Positions 14,701 through 28,571 are shown, counted from the stretch's first letter. The stretch is 64,000 bases of DNA from Eleginops maclovinus (GCF_036324505.1 NC_086366.1:21096927-21160926), one strand, 5' to 3'. The notes: generated by a model not told the origin, from the letters alone. Numbers and translations are program-made.

Positions 14701-15680
14701 AACCCTCTTTTAATTGGATTTAGTTATTTTTATATTTTATCGAAAATGTAGCATTTTTCTGTTGAATAGACTCTGTTTTTCTCAATAGCTGTGTAATGTG
14801 ACTAAGTGACTCCAAAACAATGCTGCATTGTAAAAATCTGAGAGAACCAAACTCCTCTTTTAATTTTTCCATTTTATGTGAAGATTTTATTGAAAATTCA
14901 ACATTTCTTCTATTGAAAATTCTTGTTTTTCTCAAAGTTATGTGACCAAGTGACCCAGAATTAAAGCGGAATTGTAAACTACTCTGAGGAGAAAACTCAC
15001 CCCTTTAATTAGATTTTTGAGTTTTTCAATCTTTATACATTTATTTAATTAAGTTTGAATTTAGCATTTTTCTATAGGAAAATCTAATGTTTTCAATGGA
15101 GTTTGAATGAGTCGCTCATAAACAAAGCAGCATGGAAATTCTATTCCTGATCAGCAGGACAAACCTTTATTTCCATTTCATATTTATTGAAAATTCAACT
15201 TTTTTCCTAAAGAAAATTATTGTATTTTTTTCAGTAGCTTCCATGTCCTATGACCAAGTCAACACACGTTTATGCAGCATTGTTATACTATGCTGCACGA
15301 GTAGGACAAACTTCTTTTAATAGGATTTAAGTTTTTCATTTATTTAAATATTGTAATGAAATTCAGCATTTTTTTCTTTTGAAGTCAAATTCTTTCTCAA
15401 TATTTTCCATGTCATGTGACCAAGTCATTCCGAATCGTAGTATTGTAATACTACTAATGACAAGCAGGACACACCTTTTTATTTTGCACTTAATGTTAAC
15501 TGGATTTTCTACATATATTTTAGCGTTTTATCTTTTATATGAATACTTTATTGATAATTCAGCAGTTTTTATTGAAAAGCCAAATCAATGCAGCCTAGCC
15601 GAGGTAACACGTCTTTACATTTCTTTACAAATGATATATATATTCCATTTGATATGGATATTTTGTTGAAAATTCAAAAT
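14700..15680. repeat. Decayed AT-rich tandem repeat, period about 145-168 bp
   Basis: The phrase GTGACCAAGTGAC or a variant recurs near 14798, 14942, 15103, 15249 and 15417. Each recurrence is preceded by a TTGAAAATTCA(A/G)CATTTTTC-like block and often followed by GCAGCATTGTA. The units are strongly diverged. The small open frames inside are by-products of the AT-rich repeat. Confidence 0.7.
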
Positions 15681-15769
15681 AGGTTCTTTAATTGATCAAT
15701 GGTTTTCTCTTTTTCTTAAAAAGAGACAAACACTCCAAGTAAAACCACTTTTTAAAACTTTTATTCATC

Positions 15770-15830
15770 CATATATATATTTTTATATATATATATATAT
15801 ATATATAGGAATACATATATATATATATAA
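15770..15830. repeat. (AT)n simple repeat
   Basis: Alternating TATATA with a short GGAATACA interruption near 15808, close to the inferred usp2 3' end. Confidence 0.9.
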
Positions 15831-16015
15831 GTATATATTACTGTTAAAAAGTGTGACTCATCACATTATCACCTGTAAGCATAAATAATCATTTTTTTCT
15901 CTCTTGAAACCTGGGAAATAAACCAACTGAAAACAGTTATGGGTCATTTTCAGCACCATTGAATAGTACATTCTCTATTTTGCATCAGGATATAAAAATA
16001 TACAGATATAGTGTT

Positions 16016-16040
16016 TTTCTTCTTCTTCTTCTTCTTCTTT
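16016..16040. repeat. (CTT)n microsatellite
   Basis: About eight CTT units in the inferred usp2 3' UTR. Confidence 0.9.
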
Positions 16041-16860
16041 AAAACATTATTTCCGTGTTGTTCAATGGCATGAAACAAGAGAGGAAGAAAAGACCTCATG
16101 CTGACAATGAGGATTGTTAGCGTGGTTATCGTCTATATTATTAATCCTTAGCAGATCCGTACTCCTCTGTCCATTCATCCGCTCACAGCACTTTCAAAAC
16201 ATCAGTAGCAGCCACACGGGACAAAACAAAAGAAATAAGACACACGTTTGGAGGGTCGTCCTCTGAAACATGTCACGCTCACAGTGCCCTCGGCCTCCCA
16301 GCCACCATAGGAGAAAGAGCGAGAGGGGGGGGTTGTCGGACGGAGACGTTGGGAGTGTTGTGGTGCTTGGGGAAGGGAAGGCCGTGAACAGTGAGCGGGC
16401 CGGGGAGCGGGGGGGGGGGCGGCTGCAGGCTCCTGTAACCATGAGCAGTCCTCTTACTGTCACTCTCCACAGTCCAAAGTGGGGGGGCTGCCGCCTCCCC
16501 CCCCTCCCCCCAAAAAAACATTAAACAAAATTCGAAGCAGAAAGAAATGTCAAAAAAAGTGAGTTTTAATGGTTCGAGGCAAACGAGAAGAGAGAAGCGA
16601 AGGCGCGGTCAGGATGTTTCAGTGCATAGAGAGGAACAGATTCACCGGAAGGTCGATTGGAGGGGATTATTGCCCTTTGTCAGCCTTGCACACTCACTCA
16701 CACACATAAACACACACACGGTAAACACACACACCTCCACCCAGAATACGAGAGCAGAGACGGTGAGAGAGAAGCAGGGCTGGTGGATCAGTGGTTTCCA
16801 GAGTGTTCCTCTCTCCGGCTCTCCGTGTGGAGAGAAGCGGCCTCCAGGCTAGTGGGGATC

Positions 16861-16899
<39 letters not shown>

Positions 16900-16900
16900 G
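16861..16900. repeat. (GT)n microsatellite
   Basis: About 20 GT units with one GTTT interruption, in the inferred usp2 3' UTR. Confidence 0.93.
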
Positions 16901-17017
16901 ATATATGTCCCAACACAAGTCCAAAATAGGCTCGGCAGACACCAGCTCTCTTTATTATCCCCATCAGTCTGTCCGTCAGTCAGAGAGGTGTTGTGGCCCG
17001 TCGTCCTCCAGGAGGCT

Positions 17018-17102
17018 TCACATCCGCGAGGAGGAGGCCAGCTCGTAAAACAAGACGTAGGCGTCGCTGCTGCGCACTTGGCTGGAGGACATTGGCGTTA
17101 CT
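17018..17102 (-). CDS. usp2: usp2 last exon
   Basis: Acceptor CTCTGCAG, then [20 protein letters not shown] and the end LASSSRM and TGA. Human ends LASPPSRM, so two proline positions are changed or lost. Confidence 0.93.
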
Positions 17103-17806
17103 CTGCAGAGAAAGAGAAGGGAAAAGGTTTAATGTTGAGAAAGAGGCGCTTGATTTGAGTTATTTAAACAAGGTTATCATTATCCTTTGAGTGATGTAAA
17201 CAGGGACTGTGATGTATTCATGTCAGGGAACAACATGAGAAATGTGTTTTTTTTTTTTGCTCTGGCAAAATTTTGTCAAAAATTGCTAATATCTCGAAAG
17301 TGTATCAGTGTCTGCCAGACAAGCTCCGCCCCCTTGGATTTCTTTACTTATTTGTGCTACTATATATTTGAACATTGTTTTTTCACTATTACAACCAACC
17401 GGAAGTCTCTTCCTCTCACACTTTGTAGAACGAGAAAGTCTGCCAAACCAATCTGCTCCAATGTTATGATAGTTTCCGTCCAAGAAACACGGCCAAAGAC
17501 TAACTTTTCAACCAATTTCTACGGTGATGATAGCCGTGCTTTTCTAAAAAGATATATATTTTCAACTTGGATCGCTCTGAGAAGTCACAAAAAAGCCAGA
17601 GCACTCTCTGACTTTTTTGGCGAGGTGGTCGCATGAGATGCTCTGTTTCATTGGAATCAACTGAAAATGTGAACCTTAGGCAGAAAGAACATCTTCCTTT
17701 ATATTTGATTAGCGCTGACAGTCTGACAGTTTTGGTGGGAGCTCCTTGATTTGTCTTTATTCAAGATGTTTAGTTTTAAGAAGCCAACACTAACATTTAA
17801 AACAAG

Positions 17807-17842
<36 letters not shown>

Positions 17843-20499
17843 AATAATAATAATAATATGATTGAACAACAAAAACATTATGCCAGAGTCACCTTTAATG
17901 GTTAATCATGTCCTTTTTCTACATGTAATTGGTGTTTGTTTTTATCCTGATGGAATCACATTAGTAGAACCTACCTGGAGTCATTGAACGTGTACCATTC
18001 TCCCGAGTTGGGATTGCGACAGTAGGCTGTGTAGTGGCCGCCCATAGTGGTGCCTGAGTGGTTGGACACTGCGTACAGGTTGTACACTGCATTGACTGAA
18101 ACAGGACAAAAACACACACTTAAGTCTTTCGACATACGACATACTGCCACCGTTTGTCTCTCCATTACTATTACATGATTTTGGATTAAATATCAGCTGG
18201 GATGCACATCATGAATCCGATATCTGGAGGGTAGAGGGGAACTTACTGCTGTTTTCCGAGGCAAACTCCCGCAGGTCGAGATCCTTCATGGGGAAGTTAA
18301 CAAAGGTGGACAGTTTGCTGGTTCTGCGGGCCTCAGAGAAGCGTTTCAGGTCTGAGCAGGAGGGGAGTCAAGGAACAAACTCCTCTGTATGTACCCTTCA
18401 GTACACTCTCACAACACCATGTGCAACTGTGCAGACGCTCTGTTACTGGCAGAATGAAATATCTACGCTGGTCTTTAACATTCAGTCAATCAACATCTGG
18501 TTAGTGGATCTGAGTCTACAGACTTTACACCACACTGTGTTTCGAATACATGACTGGTCAGAGCTGTTCAAACAACTAGTGTGCTTTTACTATGTTAAAG
18601 CCGCAGGTTCAACAGTACGACGGCACATTAGGGTCATTATAGGTTAACATGTTTTGTAAATGAGATGAGAAAATAATGAGAAAAAAACCCTTAATAAAAT
18701 CAGTATGTTGTCTAATCAAAGGCCTGATGCCTCTAGTGATAAGGTGGGGCTAGAATCAAGAGTATTTCCTCATCGCTAAAGCCAATTATAAGTGTACTTG
18801 ATTCTGGATTTTTTCTTGGGATTTTGATACTTTTATCCCAGAGAATATCTTTTTCTCTTGATGTTTTTTCCCCCTTCTCAAGAAAATGGCCACAAATTTA
18901 GCGAATCACACAAAGTAGTGTTTTGTCTGATTGCTCATACCGCAGACTAAATCTAATGCAGATTGCACTACAGTGTTGCCTTGGATCACACGCACTGAGG
19001 CTCACTGCAAACATCACATCCGCATCTGTACCAGACACTACTGTCCAGAGGAAAGGATACGCAGCACTAAGATCTTGGGGAACTTCTGTATTGTGAACTT
19101 CTTAGTACATCTTCTCCTGGCTTTACACCTGTAGCACGTCTATGGAGAGGAAATACAGATTGTTAGAAATATTTTGAATCCAGGACTTGGGGAGTCCTAC
19201 AGTTACATTTCAAAACATTGGGAATTACTAGCAGAATGAAAATGCAAGATAAAGTCGCTATGTGGACACAGGACCTAAAAAATGTTGAGTCATGTTCTAG
19301 CACTGAGGAGGCCTCCCCGCTCCGTCGGTTCTTACCGGCTTCTCATCTCCGTCCAGGACGTCTTCTTTGGTGAAGAGCCGCATGCAGTCCATCAGGCTCA
19401 CCTCACCGTAGCCCTTCTGAGCACAAACATAGATGCATTCACATTAGCATGCACACAGACACACACACATACACACACATTCACACACAAAGCAAAGCAC
19501 AAACAGAGACAGGGGGAAACCAAAAAGCTCATGTTAAGGAAGAGGGAAGATATTTATAATGCTTTAAATCATCATGGAATATTATTATCATAATGAGACT
19601 AGATATAGTGTTACATTTAGGATATGGTGAGTTTATATCCTGGTTTTCACGGCCGCATTATAGAAAAGTGATGTTATTTTCTGAATTTAACAGACTAAAA
19701 CTGTTCTATTATTTGCCTTAGCCCATTCAGTCTTTAAATCCACATTATTGCTGATTATAAGTCAATATTGTTATTGTTTAATTATTTTGTAAAAAGATTT
19801 TGAAGTTAGCTTCGCAATGGCTCCCTCGACAAAAAGCAGTGGGATTTCTTCACTGGATTTGGCTATATTGCAGAAAAGACTCTCTATCCTGTGGCAAACA
19901 CACAATATTCAACACGTTTTGTTCAGCAGGATAATCCCGACATATTAACCCAATTTTGTGATTTTTGAAGCCTCAATGCAATCGCCAAAAGTACTAAGCT
20001 AATGCTAGGCTATAAACAAACTACCGTACATCGCATGGCTGCCCATCACCACCGCTAAGCTAAAGGCGGCTAATGTTCGGCTTGATGACGTTTAGCAGGT
20101 TACTTAGTAAGGTTTTAAGAACACATAGAAGCTTGGGACATTTACAAATGGAGAATCCACTGACACATTTTATGTCGTAGAAATAAATGTGAAAATCTCT
20201 TATGCTTGTGTGAACTAAAGACCTTATTTCAAGCTTCTAAACACAAATACGCTGACTTTGAGAGGAGGGAATCGGTAGAGGTAAAATGCTTAGTATTTTT
20301 CTAGTTTAAGTGAGCGTTTCTGCACCACTATATCATCACAATATCTAAAGTATATTGAGGTATTTTAACTAAATAATTGTGATTAGATTTTCTTCAAACT
20401 AGTGCCCTAACAAGAAGCACAGGGAAAGGTCACCTCTGCACCACCTATTGTAATGACATGTGTCTGCTGACCTTCTGGGACTTGTTATGCAAGGCTCAC

Positions 20500-20568
<69 letters not shown>

Positions 20569-23500
20569 TGTGTGTGTGTGTGTTTGTGTTTCCTAACCTT
20601 GCTGATAGGTAGAGAGAGATCCCAGAAGGGGTCGAAGACGGTGGAGCAGAACCCGCAGTGGCTACAGGTTAGAGAGCTCTTCAGCTGCCCGACAAACACG
20701 TCTACAAAGATGAGATATATATGAGATATACTGTAAGTTTTATCTGGCTTTATGACCTGTCACCTATACAGTATGTGAATATGTCTAGACTCGACACAAA
20801 AAACAAATACATTGAATGTATACACTTATACATTTTACTATAATATAATAAAAATCAATGCTGCTTTTCTACTCACCGACTATCTTACTGTCTTCTCTCT
20901 CCAGATATTTGCTCCACATCTTCTTCCCTTTCTCTTCGTCCCTGAACACGGAGCACAGAGGAGACTGTTAGAATACTGGAGTCATTGAGAAAATGGCGGA
21001 AACACACTGATCAGAAAACTAATCTGTTCTGATTGAGAAAAGGAGTTAATAATGAAATGGGTCAGAGCAGAACCCAGACACTACATAGGGACCTGACCCA
21101 CTTTTTTACAGCTCCCGCCTGGGACAGGAATTTGAGCTGGGAATGGATCTGCATTTTGTTTGGTATTAATGCACTGGGTTTTTTGTGGTGTTTTGAGTGT
21201 AATACACAGAGATTAACCCTGAAACACAGTGTTAGATATCACATCCAGGACGAGTCGGAGCGTTACTCTGACTCGGGACCCACAGAGGAAACCACTCGGC
21301 AACACAGGAGGTGAAAGCGTCCCGGGAGCCCTGATTGAAAGCGTAAGGAAGAATCTTAATGACTAATGTTGCCTCCGTCTAATCCCTGTTTACAAACTGT
21401 ATACCATCACAGGCGCTTATGATACAATAGACCCTTTGGCAAAAACACGCAAGAGACCCCACCCCTTCTACTACAAACACACAGACTGTGATGTTGTTCA
21501 GACTTTTTGTGTCTCTGCAGTTGTTTCTATACTCAAGTCCCCTGAGACAAATGTAAAATGTGTGATGTTGGGCTGGATAAATAAGCTTTGATTTATACAT
21601 TTTATTTATTCCATTTTAATTGTATTACTTATTAATATTTACTGTCACTCATATCACTGTGGGATGATTGGAGGAGTTCTGGTGTCATTTTGTGTATTAT
21701 TTTAGGATCCGTGTGTTGTTGTGTCTTTTTGTCATTTTGTGTCTATTTGGTTGATTTGCAGTCAATTTGTGTCTCTTTGTAGTCATTTGAAATTGTTTAA
21801 TGACATCCAGGTGAAGGCCAGGGGGGCAGAGGACTTACGGCAGGTGGTCAAAGTCCTCAACAGAGCCTCTCGGCCTGACCGTGACCCTGTTGACCTCGTT
21901 GTGCAGACCGTCCAGGAGGAAACGCAGGAACTCCTGGGCATCCTGTTGGCTGCAGGACACACAAACACTCAGTCAGAATTGTAAGTGTCAGCTGATTTTA
22001 CCGTCCTACCTCTTGACTTCTGTCAGAGTGAAGGGTGTAACAAAGCTTACTTGTATCCCACAAATCTGGGAGCATATCTCTGGATCTGCGTTTTGAATTC
22101 TGATGGGCTGACGGACTCGCTGCTGGACGACGTCCACATGGTCTGTATCAGCTTGGCAAATTCTACCGCAACACAAACACTCCAATTACTCATACTCACC
22201 GGGATGAAGAAACACATTTGGTGGATTCTACATAACAGTGTATTCAGGTCAAGTTAACAACCCCACAGTTTTATTTTGTGTCAGATATTTGTTTTGAAGA
22301 CTTAAAACAAGGTTTGTTTAGCTTTTTAAGAGTACAATTCAAGCAGTTTGAAAGGTACCTAAACCAAAAATGTGCAGACTATTGAAATATGAATCATCAC
22401 ATCTAAATTGTTATTATAAATGCAATAGCAAAAAGAAAGAGGACAGAACTCCTATAGTACATTTGTATATTGTGATACTTGTGTTAAATAATCATTTTTG
22501 AAAGTGTGTATTCACGTTAAAGGCTGAGGAACATATAGTTAGAGCCTAAAAAAGATGATGTGTCCTGAAAGAAGCAGATCTAATGCAGGGGTGAAGAGGT
22601 AGTGAGTGTGAGCGGCTGTAAAGGGGTCTTGTTTCAGCCTCTAAGGGGCCTGAGTGACTGGTCCCTCACCTTCCATGAGGGCTGTGTTGGTGCGGCTGTT
22701 GTTGTTAAGGTCTCTGCGGTGCGAGTTGTGCAGGCAGTAGTCCCGCAGGCTGTGTGTGTTGCTGAGACACTGCAGGATACTGTTCATGAAACACTGCGAG
22801 GGAAAACAACGCAACAGGGAGATAACATGATTAAATGACATCTTTCATTAATGACACTTACACATTTTTATGTACAAAAAGATGGCAAATTCACCAGGAT
22901 TCTGACATCTAGTTCAAACTATAAAATGCTTTACTTTTTTTTTTTTTGAGCGACCGTTGCCTCGCTGATTTAAATGTTATCCATAGATGAATGGAAAGAC
23001 GACATGTAATGCACATTTTCAGGTTCATATTTCTATTTCATGCCTCTTTGATGTTCAAAAAGCTCTTTATTTTGCTCATACTGCCTGTGCTGCAGCACCT
23101 CCTTTCACCCCACCCCAAAAAGCATAAATATGCTTAACCACTTTTTACAAAAGGTAAGATGAGAAGATTGATACCTCTCTAATATAACCTGAATAATAAT
23201 AATGTGAAGCTATAGCCAACAGGTTATTAGCTTAGCTTAGCGTAATTGAAAACAAAATGGCGGCAATTTGCAGTCTTTAAAGACGAAGAAATAGTCCTTT
23301 ATAACACCAGAATAAAAATTGCTTCAAAAAAAGTTCTGCTATTCCACTTTGGTCCACTCTTAAAAGGGACAGTCCACTCATAAATCATACATATTTTTCC
23401 CCCTACCTGTAGTGCCTTCTCTCCAATGAAATAAAACTATACAGCCCTTAGCTTGAGTCATAAAGTCCCCCAAAAATAAAACAGGGATTACGGTGTATAT

Positions 23501-26500
23501 TCTACAGTGTTTTATTTCCAACACTCCCACCAAAACTATTCAAATTGATAAATATCTCTAAAGGCATGCGGATAAATATGTGTTTTTGGGTGTTGGAGTA
23601 AACTGTCCCTTTAAGCTAAGCTAACCGGCAGTTGCCTCTAACATCATGTAAACCTGACAGGGATTAAAGACAAAGGGAAAGAAGGGTCAGCCCTCTGCAG
23701 TTTTGGAGGATCCAGAGAAATAGAGTCCCCCCTGGTCCAGAGTTCAGAGTGCTCTGATAAGGTTACTGTAAAAACACACACACAGATACACATTCACACA
23801 CCACACGTTTATTTTAAGAGCTGTCCTTCTGCCTGTTGCCTGGTAGATAGAACCTCTGGACCACCCCTCCTGTGTGGATTCAACAAACTGCTCAGTGTAA
23901 CACCCCCCCGGATGAGGAGGGTGTGTAAAGACATGTGGCTCCACACACACATTATCAAACTTCTATGTGGATGCTGAGAGTACTCACTGTGTTTCCTAGG
24001 TTCTTTAATCCCACCAGGCCTTGGGCACTCTTTGAATTCTGAAAGACAAAAAGACAGAATATACAGATTAAATTATGGAGGAAAATCCATTTTAATTTCT
24101 TACTACATGACAACTAGATTTAAGTTTTTTAACTCACACAAGAATAAAGACATTTTATATTTAGCTGTGACCGGAGTGTCTCCTTGTTATTTATTAAGTA
24201 ATAACTATATTTATGATTACCAGAGGAGGAAGAATGAAATAAAACACATTCAAACATGAAAAAAAAGCATTTTCTTATAAAGTATACCACCATATCAATA
24301 TGTTTCCCATTGAGTAACCCAGAACACTATGTTTTTATTCACTATGGTTTATTTTGGACCTTGTTGGAGCTATTTATTTATATGTATTATTTAATACTTT
24401 AAGATGTATTTTCTTATTGTTTTTTTATTTTTTACAGTAAATGTGTCATTTTTTGTGCTTTTATTTTGAAGACAGCTTTTAGCACAGTAGGATTTGGGCT
24501 TGGGTTTTTAGCTATTTATTGGAGACAGGTGGAGGTGGGATTGCCGCACCGGAATGGGCAAATGTTTTCTTAACCAGGGAAATAAACTATGAATGCCACA
24601 AGAAAAGGAAAGAAGGGTAGGATTGGTAAAAACGGTCATACTGTTGGATTATTGGATCGTTGGAACAAATTGCACAAAATCATTCCCCCAGCGTTATCAC
24701 TATCTGGTGCCTCAGTGGCAGCTTTATTTTGAAGTTCATTTTCGTTTTGATTCCTTTATGATTTAGCTCCTTTTCTTACAATTTAATTTCTTGATGTGTC
24801 TATGGATGCACTGTAAACCAAATTCCTTGTAAACCATCTTGGCAATAAACCTTTTTCTGGTCAGCTGTTGTACATTTCACACAAGGAAGCCACACATGTG
24901 ACGAAGAGGTGATCTGTATACACTCCAAAGTTGAATTGTGTGTCGGTCTGGGAGTAACAATACAGTAGGATGTTGTTAGTGAGCATTATCTTGAGAAACA
25001 AACTTGTTTTTGTTATCTCTCAGTAAGTTCCTCTCCTTGGTAATCACTCCCAGATGGCAGAGATGTTTACAAAGGTAGATATCACAGAATCAGAGCACCT
25101 TAAGGATTTGCAGTTTTCAAATTCTCGGCTTAACACATCATGACATCTAGACATTCAAACTCAGTCAAACACCGCCGAGGCAAAGCTGGTAATCATGATG
25201 TTAGAATGGTACCAGAGTGCTTTGCTAAACTTATGTCATCACTTGCTGCAGTTTGCCTTCATGACATAAATTGAGTGGTTATATAATTGCATAGCTAGAG
25301 GAAGAACTAACAAAGGATGTGGGGGTGGAGAAGGAATAAACGTGTGCCTCGACTTGGGAGCAGACGATTCAGAAAAACGCAAGCCGAATGGAATTCATCT
25401 CACAAGGCTGGTCCACGCCTCAGCAAAAGAAACGTCAGGTGTTCCTGTAATTGTGACATTTAATTAGCTGTTCAAGAGCTTTAATGGTGGCGTGATACAG
25501 AAACCAAAAGCTCCTTTGACCAGCTTCTATTTTCTGTATGAAAACAAGCTGAGTGGAGGCCAAGCAGAGAGACTAACAGTGAGGTAACGGGAGCTTGTAT
25601 TTTCTAGGCAGAGACCAACTGTGCAGGGCCGGCAGCCTGTCACCTGATCTCACAGGCACTGGAAATCTATCTCACCCACAAAGCCCCCCCATCCCATTAC
25701 CCTCACCTGCAGTGAAGCTCGAGCGCATTAACTGCAAGAACTATTCATCAGGACCACCATGAGGTGATCCAAGGTGAGACCGCAGAGAAGGCTAATAGGG
25801 CTGTACTGTAAGATTGTAGTTTAAGGGTAAGACATTGAACGCCTCAATGGGAAAATAACTCAATTGAAGCTTAGATTTAAATAAAACAGTAAAGAAGAGT
25901 CACTCAAAAGAGCCAACAATGATCTAACTGTTCCCTAAAATCAATCAGCGTGTGGAAATATGTAAATATAAAAAGGGATAGAAGCTTCTTTCCTTACGTT
26001 GAGAGTAATCTTTAATCCAACAAGATAATCAGTGAAAAGATGCATTCACTTGATACTTGGTTAAAGCGTTACTGTGTTGCTGTTGTGTTTCTATGGAGAC
26101 AGCATCGCTCAAAACTGTCAACGACCACTGCGTTGAAAGTTCAAATTATTTCATCTTTGACCTTTTAGCACTGACCTTTTCAACGCACAACCAATCAGAT
26201 AGCAGGTGGGGTTATAGAATTGAAACTAGCTGATTTTTTTTACTGCAAGGCTCTTTGAACCCTGGGTGTGACCTGAACCGACAACCGCACAGGAAGGACC
26301 ACACTCTGCACAAAGGATGACCTCGCCGACCCCAAAGAAGTAGTCCTCTGTCACACCATAAAAACAGGTATCGGCAGACTAATAGTGTCAGAATGTGTGA
26401 TACGAGCATGCTGGGAAATGATTGGAAGTGTCACATAATCCTTAACGTGCTGCTGTGCATCAACATAAGAAGGAAGGACATAACGCTGCTAACACACAGA

Positions 26501-28533
26501 TACTTTTCCACACAACTTTCAAACCCTAAAAATCTAACTTAGGAAATCCCACCATGATTGAGTTTCAGACCGGATGTGCAAAAAATGTAGACTTTTGAAA
26601 AGCATGAACACCAATCAGATGAACGCTGAATAAAGTGGCTCAAGCTAGCTGGGGATGTAACTACATGACAACTAGATTTATGGATTTAAATTCACACAAG
26701 AATAAACAAAGGGTTGTCTTTCCCAAACACATATAGCCATTTTTAACAGTGAACATTTTTAAATATGAGAGTATTTTGTTTATTCCAGGAGCCATACAAC
26801 AATGTGAACAGAACAGTAAACTTAAAGAGCCTAAAAGATTTGATGTAGGATTGTTTTTTAATTTTAATTTGTAATTTGTTTGTGTTTGTCCTGTACTTAT
26901 GTTTATGTCGTGCCCTCACTTGCAGTTTCTCCTTGAATTGATCAGGAAGAGATAAATGAAGTATTTTTACTTAAGGTAGAAGACATAAAAGTCCCAAAAG
27001 AATCTCTGATAAATACTTGTAATACTTCTGATTCTTTCTCTCATTTTCTACCGACTGTATGAGCTCCAGATTTAATACATTTTTTTGCAGTAACTATTTA
27101 TATTTAGCTGTGACTGGAGTGTCTCTTTGACAAGTTTATTAAGTAATAACTATATTTATGATTAACAGAGGAGGAAGAATGAGATAAAACCACATTCAAA
27201 CATGAAAAAAAAGTATTTTCTTATAAACTATACCACTATATCAATATATTGTAACCATAGAAACTAATTATTTTAACTTCTGTCATTTCATTGAGAATAT
27301 GGTAAACATATGCAAGATAGTTCATTAATACAGTATTCATTATTTTTGTATTGCACTACGTTTGTCTATGGCTTTTTTTCTCCAAAAGTCTGCATTTTAG
27401 CTCGATAAAATATGTGCAGTACAATATAAGTAATACCATGAAGCGCCTGTGCATTTTCAACATGAAGGTGGGAATTCCCCCTATATCGGAGTTTTGAGAT
27501 GACACAGTTTCTTAATTTCCAGACCCAGAGGGATGCCTTTTAGGACAGCAGAAATCCAAGTGAGTATAGTCCCGTCTCTAGCTCTGCTTTTTGCCCTCTC
27601 GAGGTACATGTGATCGGGGTCGGTTCATTAGTGTCGTGAGCCTGGAGCTTATCAAGTTATGAGCACTGTTACAGGAAGGGCTTTTTACTATTACATAAAT
27701 ACCCTGTGCCATCTGTCTCTTATTCAGGAGAAAGAGAGTCAGCATGTGGAGGGGGGGAATCTACAGTTTAATTAACTATGGCTTATCTAAATCCTGTGCT
27801 CTGCAGATTCCACTGTAATGAAAAGAGCACTTTGCTAGCCACGACCGTATATCATTGAACACACACTTCCTGAAGTGTGTTCAAGAACTCTGTGAGAATC
27901 CGGTGTGACAGGAAGCAGGACGGATTCTCTCCGGTCGCCTCACTTTTGTATTCCTTTACAGAGACGCAGCAGCTCATCTTCCCACTGCTGGAATGTGAAA
28001 GTCTGACTGCACTCTGCTGAGTAACGCCACGGCCGGTTCCCAAAAATAGCAGCTTTGCTTTTATTAACGCCCGCCCGTCGCCTCGCCATTGGCTGATACT
28101 TCGGCCGGCCCGGGAGACGTCACGAAGATGTAACAACGTCCCGGCTCTGTCTCCGTAGCAACGCTATTCTTATTTTTTTAGCAGGAAAGGAAAGCTAGAG
28201 GACATGGTGACATCACGGTGATAAGATTAAGTGTGTGTGACTCAGTGTGTGAGGAACGGCTTGGAGCAGATGTGACTTTTGTACTGGAATCATGACGTGA
28301 CTTTTGCGCCTGAAGGGATGTGATGATGAGGATACTGGTTATTGTAATACATAATCTAGCAACAGTTAGGGATGAGCACTGTTTTTATTGTGAGGACACT
28401 ACATTATTGTCTGTCATGTAAAAATTGACTAATTTCTTTCTGATCCGATCCTACTCCAATAACTCATTTGATAGACACTGTGTAAAATGCTCTTAAAGGT
28501 CCTTAGTCGTCGTTTCGGTGTGTCGAACAGGAT

Positions 28534-28571
<38 letters not shown>

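Larger units (their letters stand above)
15760..17017 (-). other. usp2: usp2 3' untranslated region
   Basis: Extends from the usp2 stop (TGA complement at 17018-17020) to a candidate AATAAA (TTTATT at 15760-15765). It contains (AT)n at 15770-15830, (CTT)n at 16016-16040, strong C/G runs at 16324-16515 and a (GT)n tract at 16861-16900. The extent is inferred. Confidence 0.5.

Noticed and set aside
27852..27977. A 41-residue protein starting [11 protein letters not shown] as a third usp2 coding start
   Set aside because: Splicing at the only good donor leaves phase 1, which is out of frame with the phase-0 shared exon and soon hits a stop. Kept only as a promoter or leader idea.
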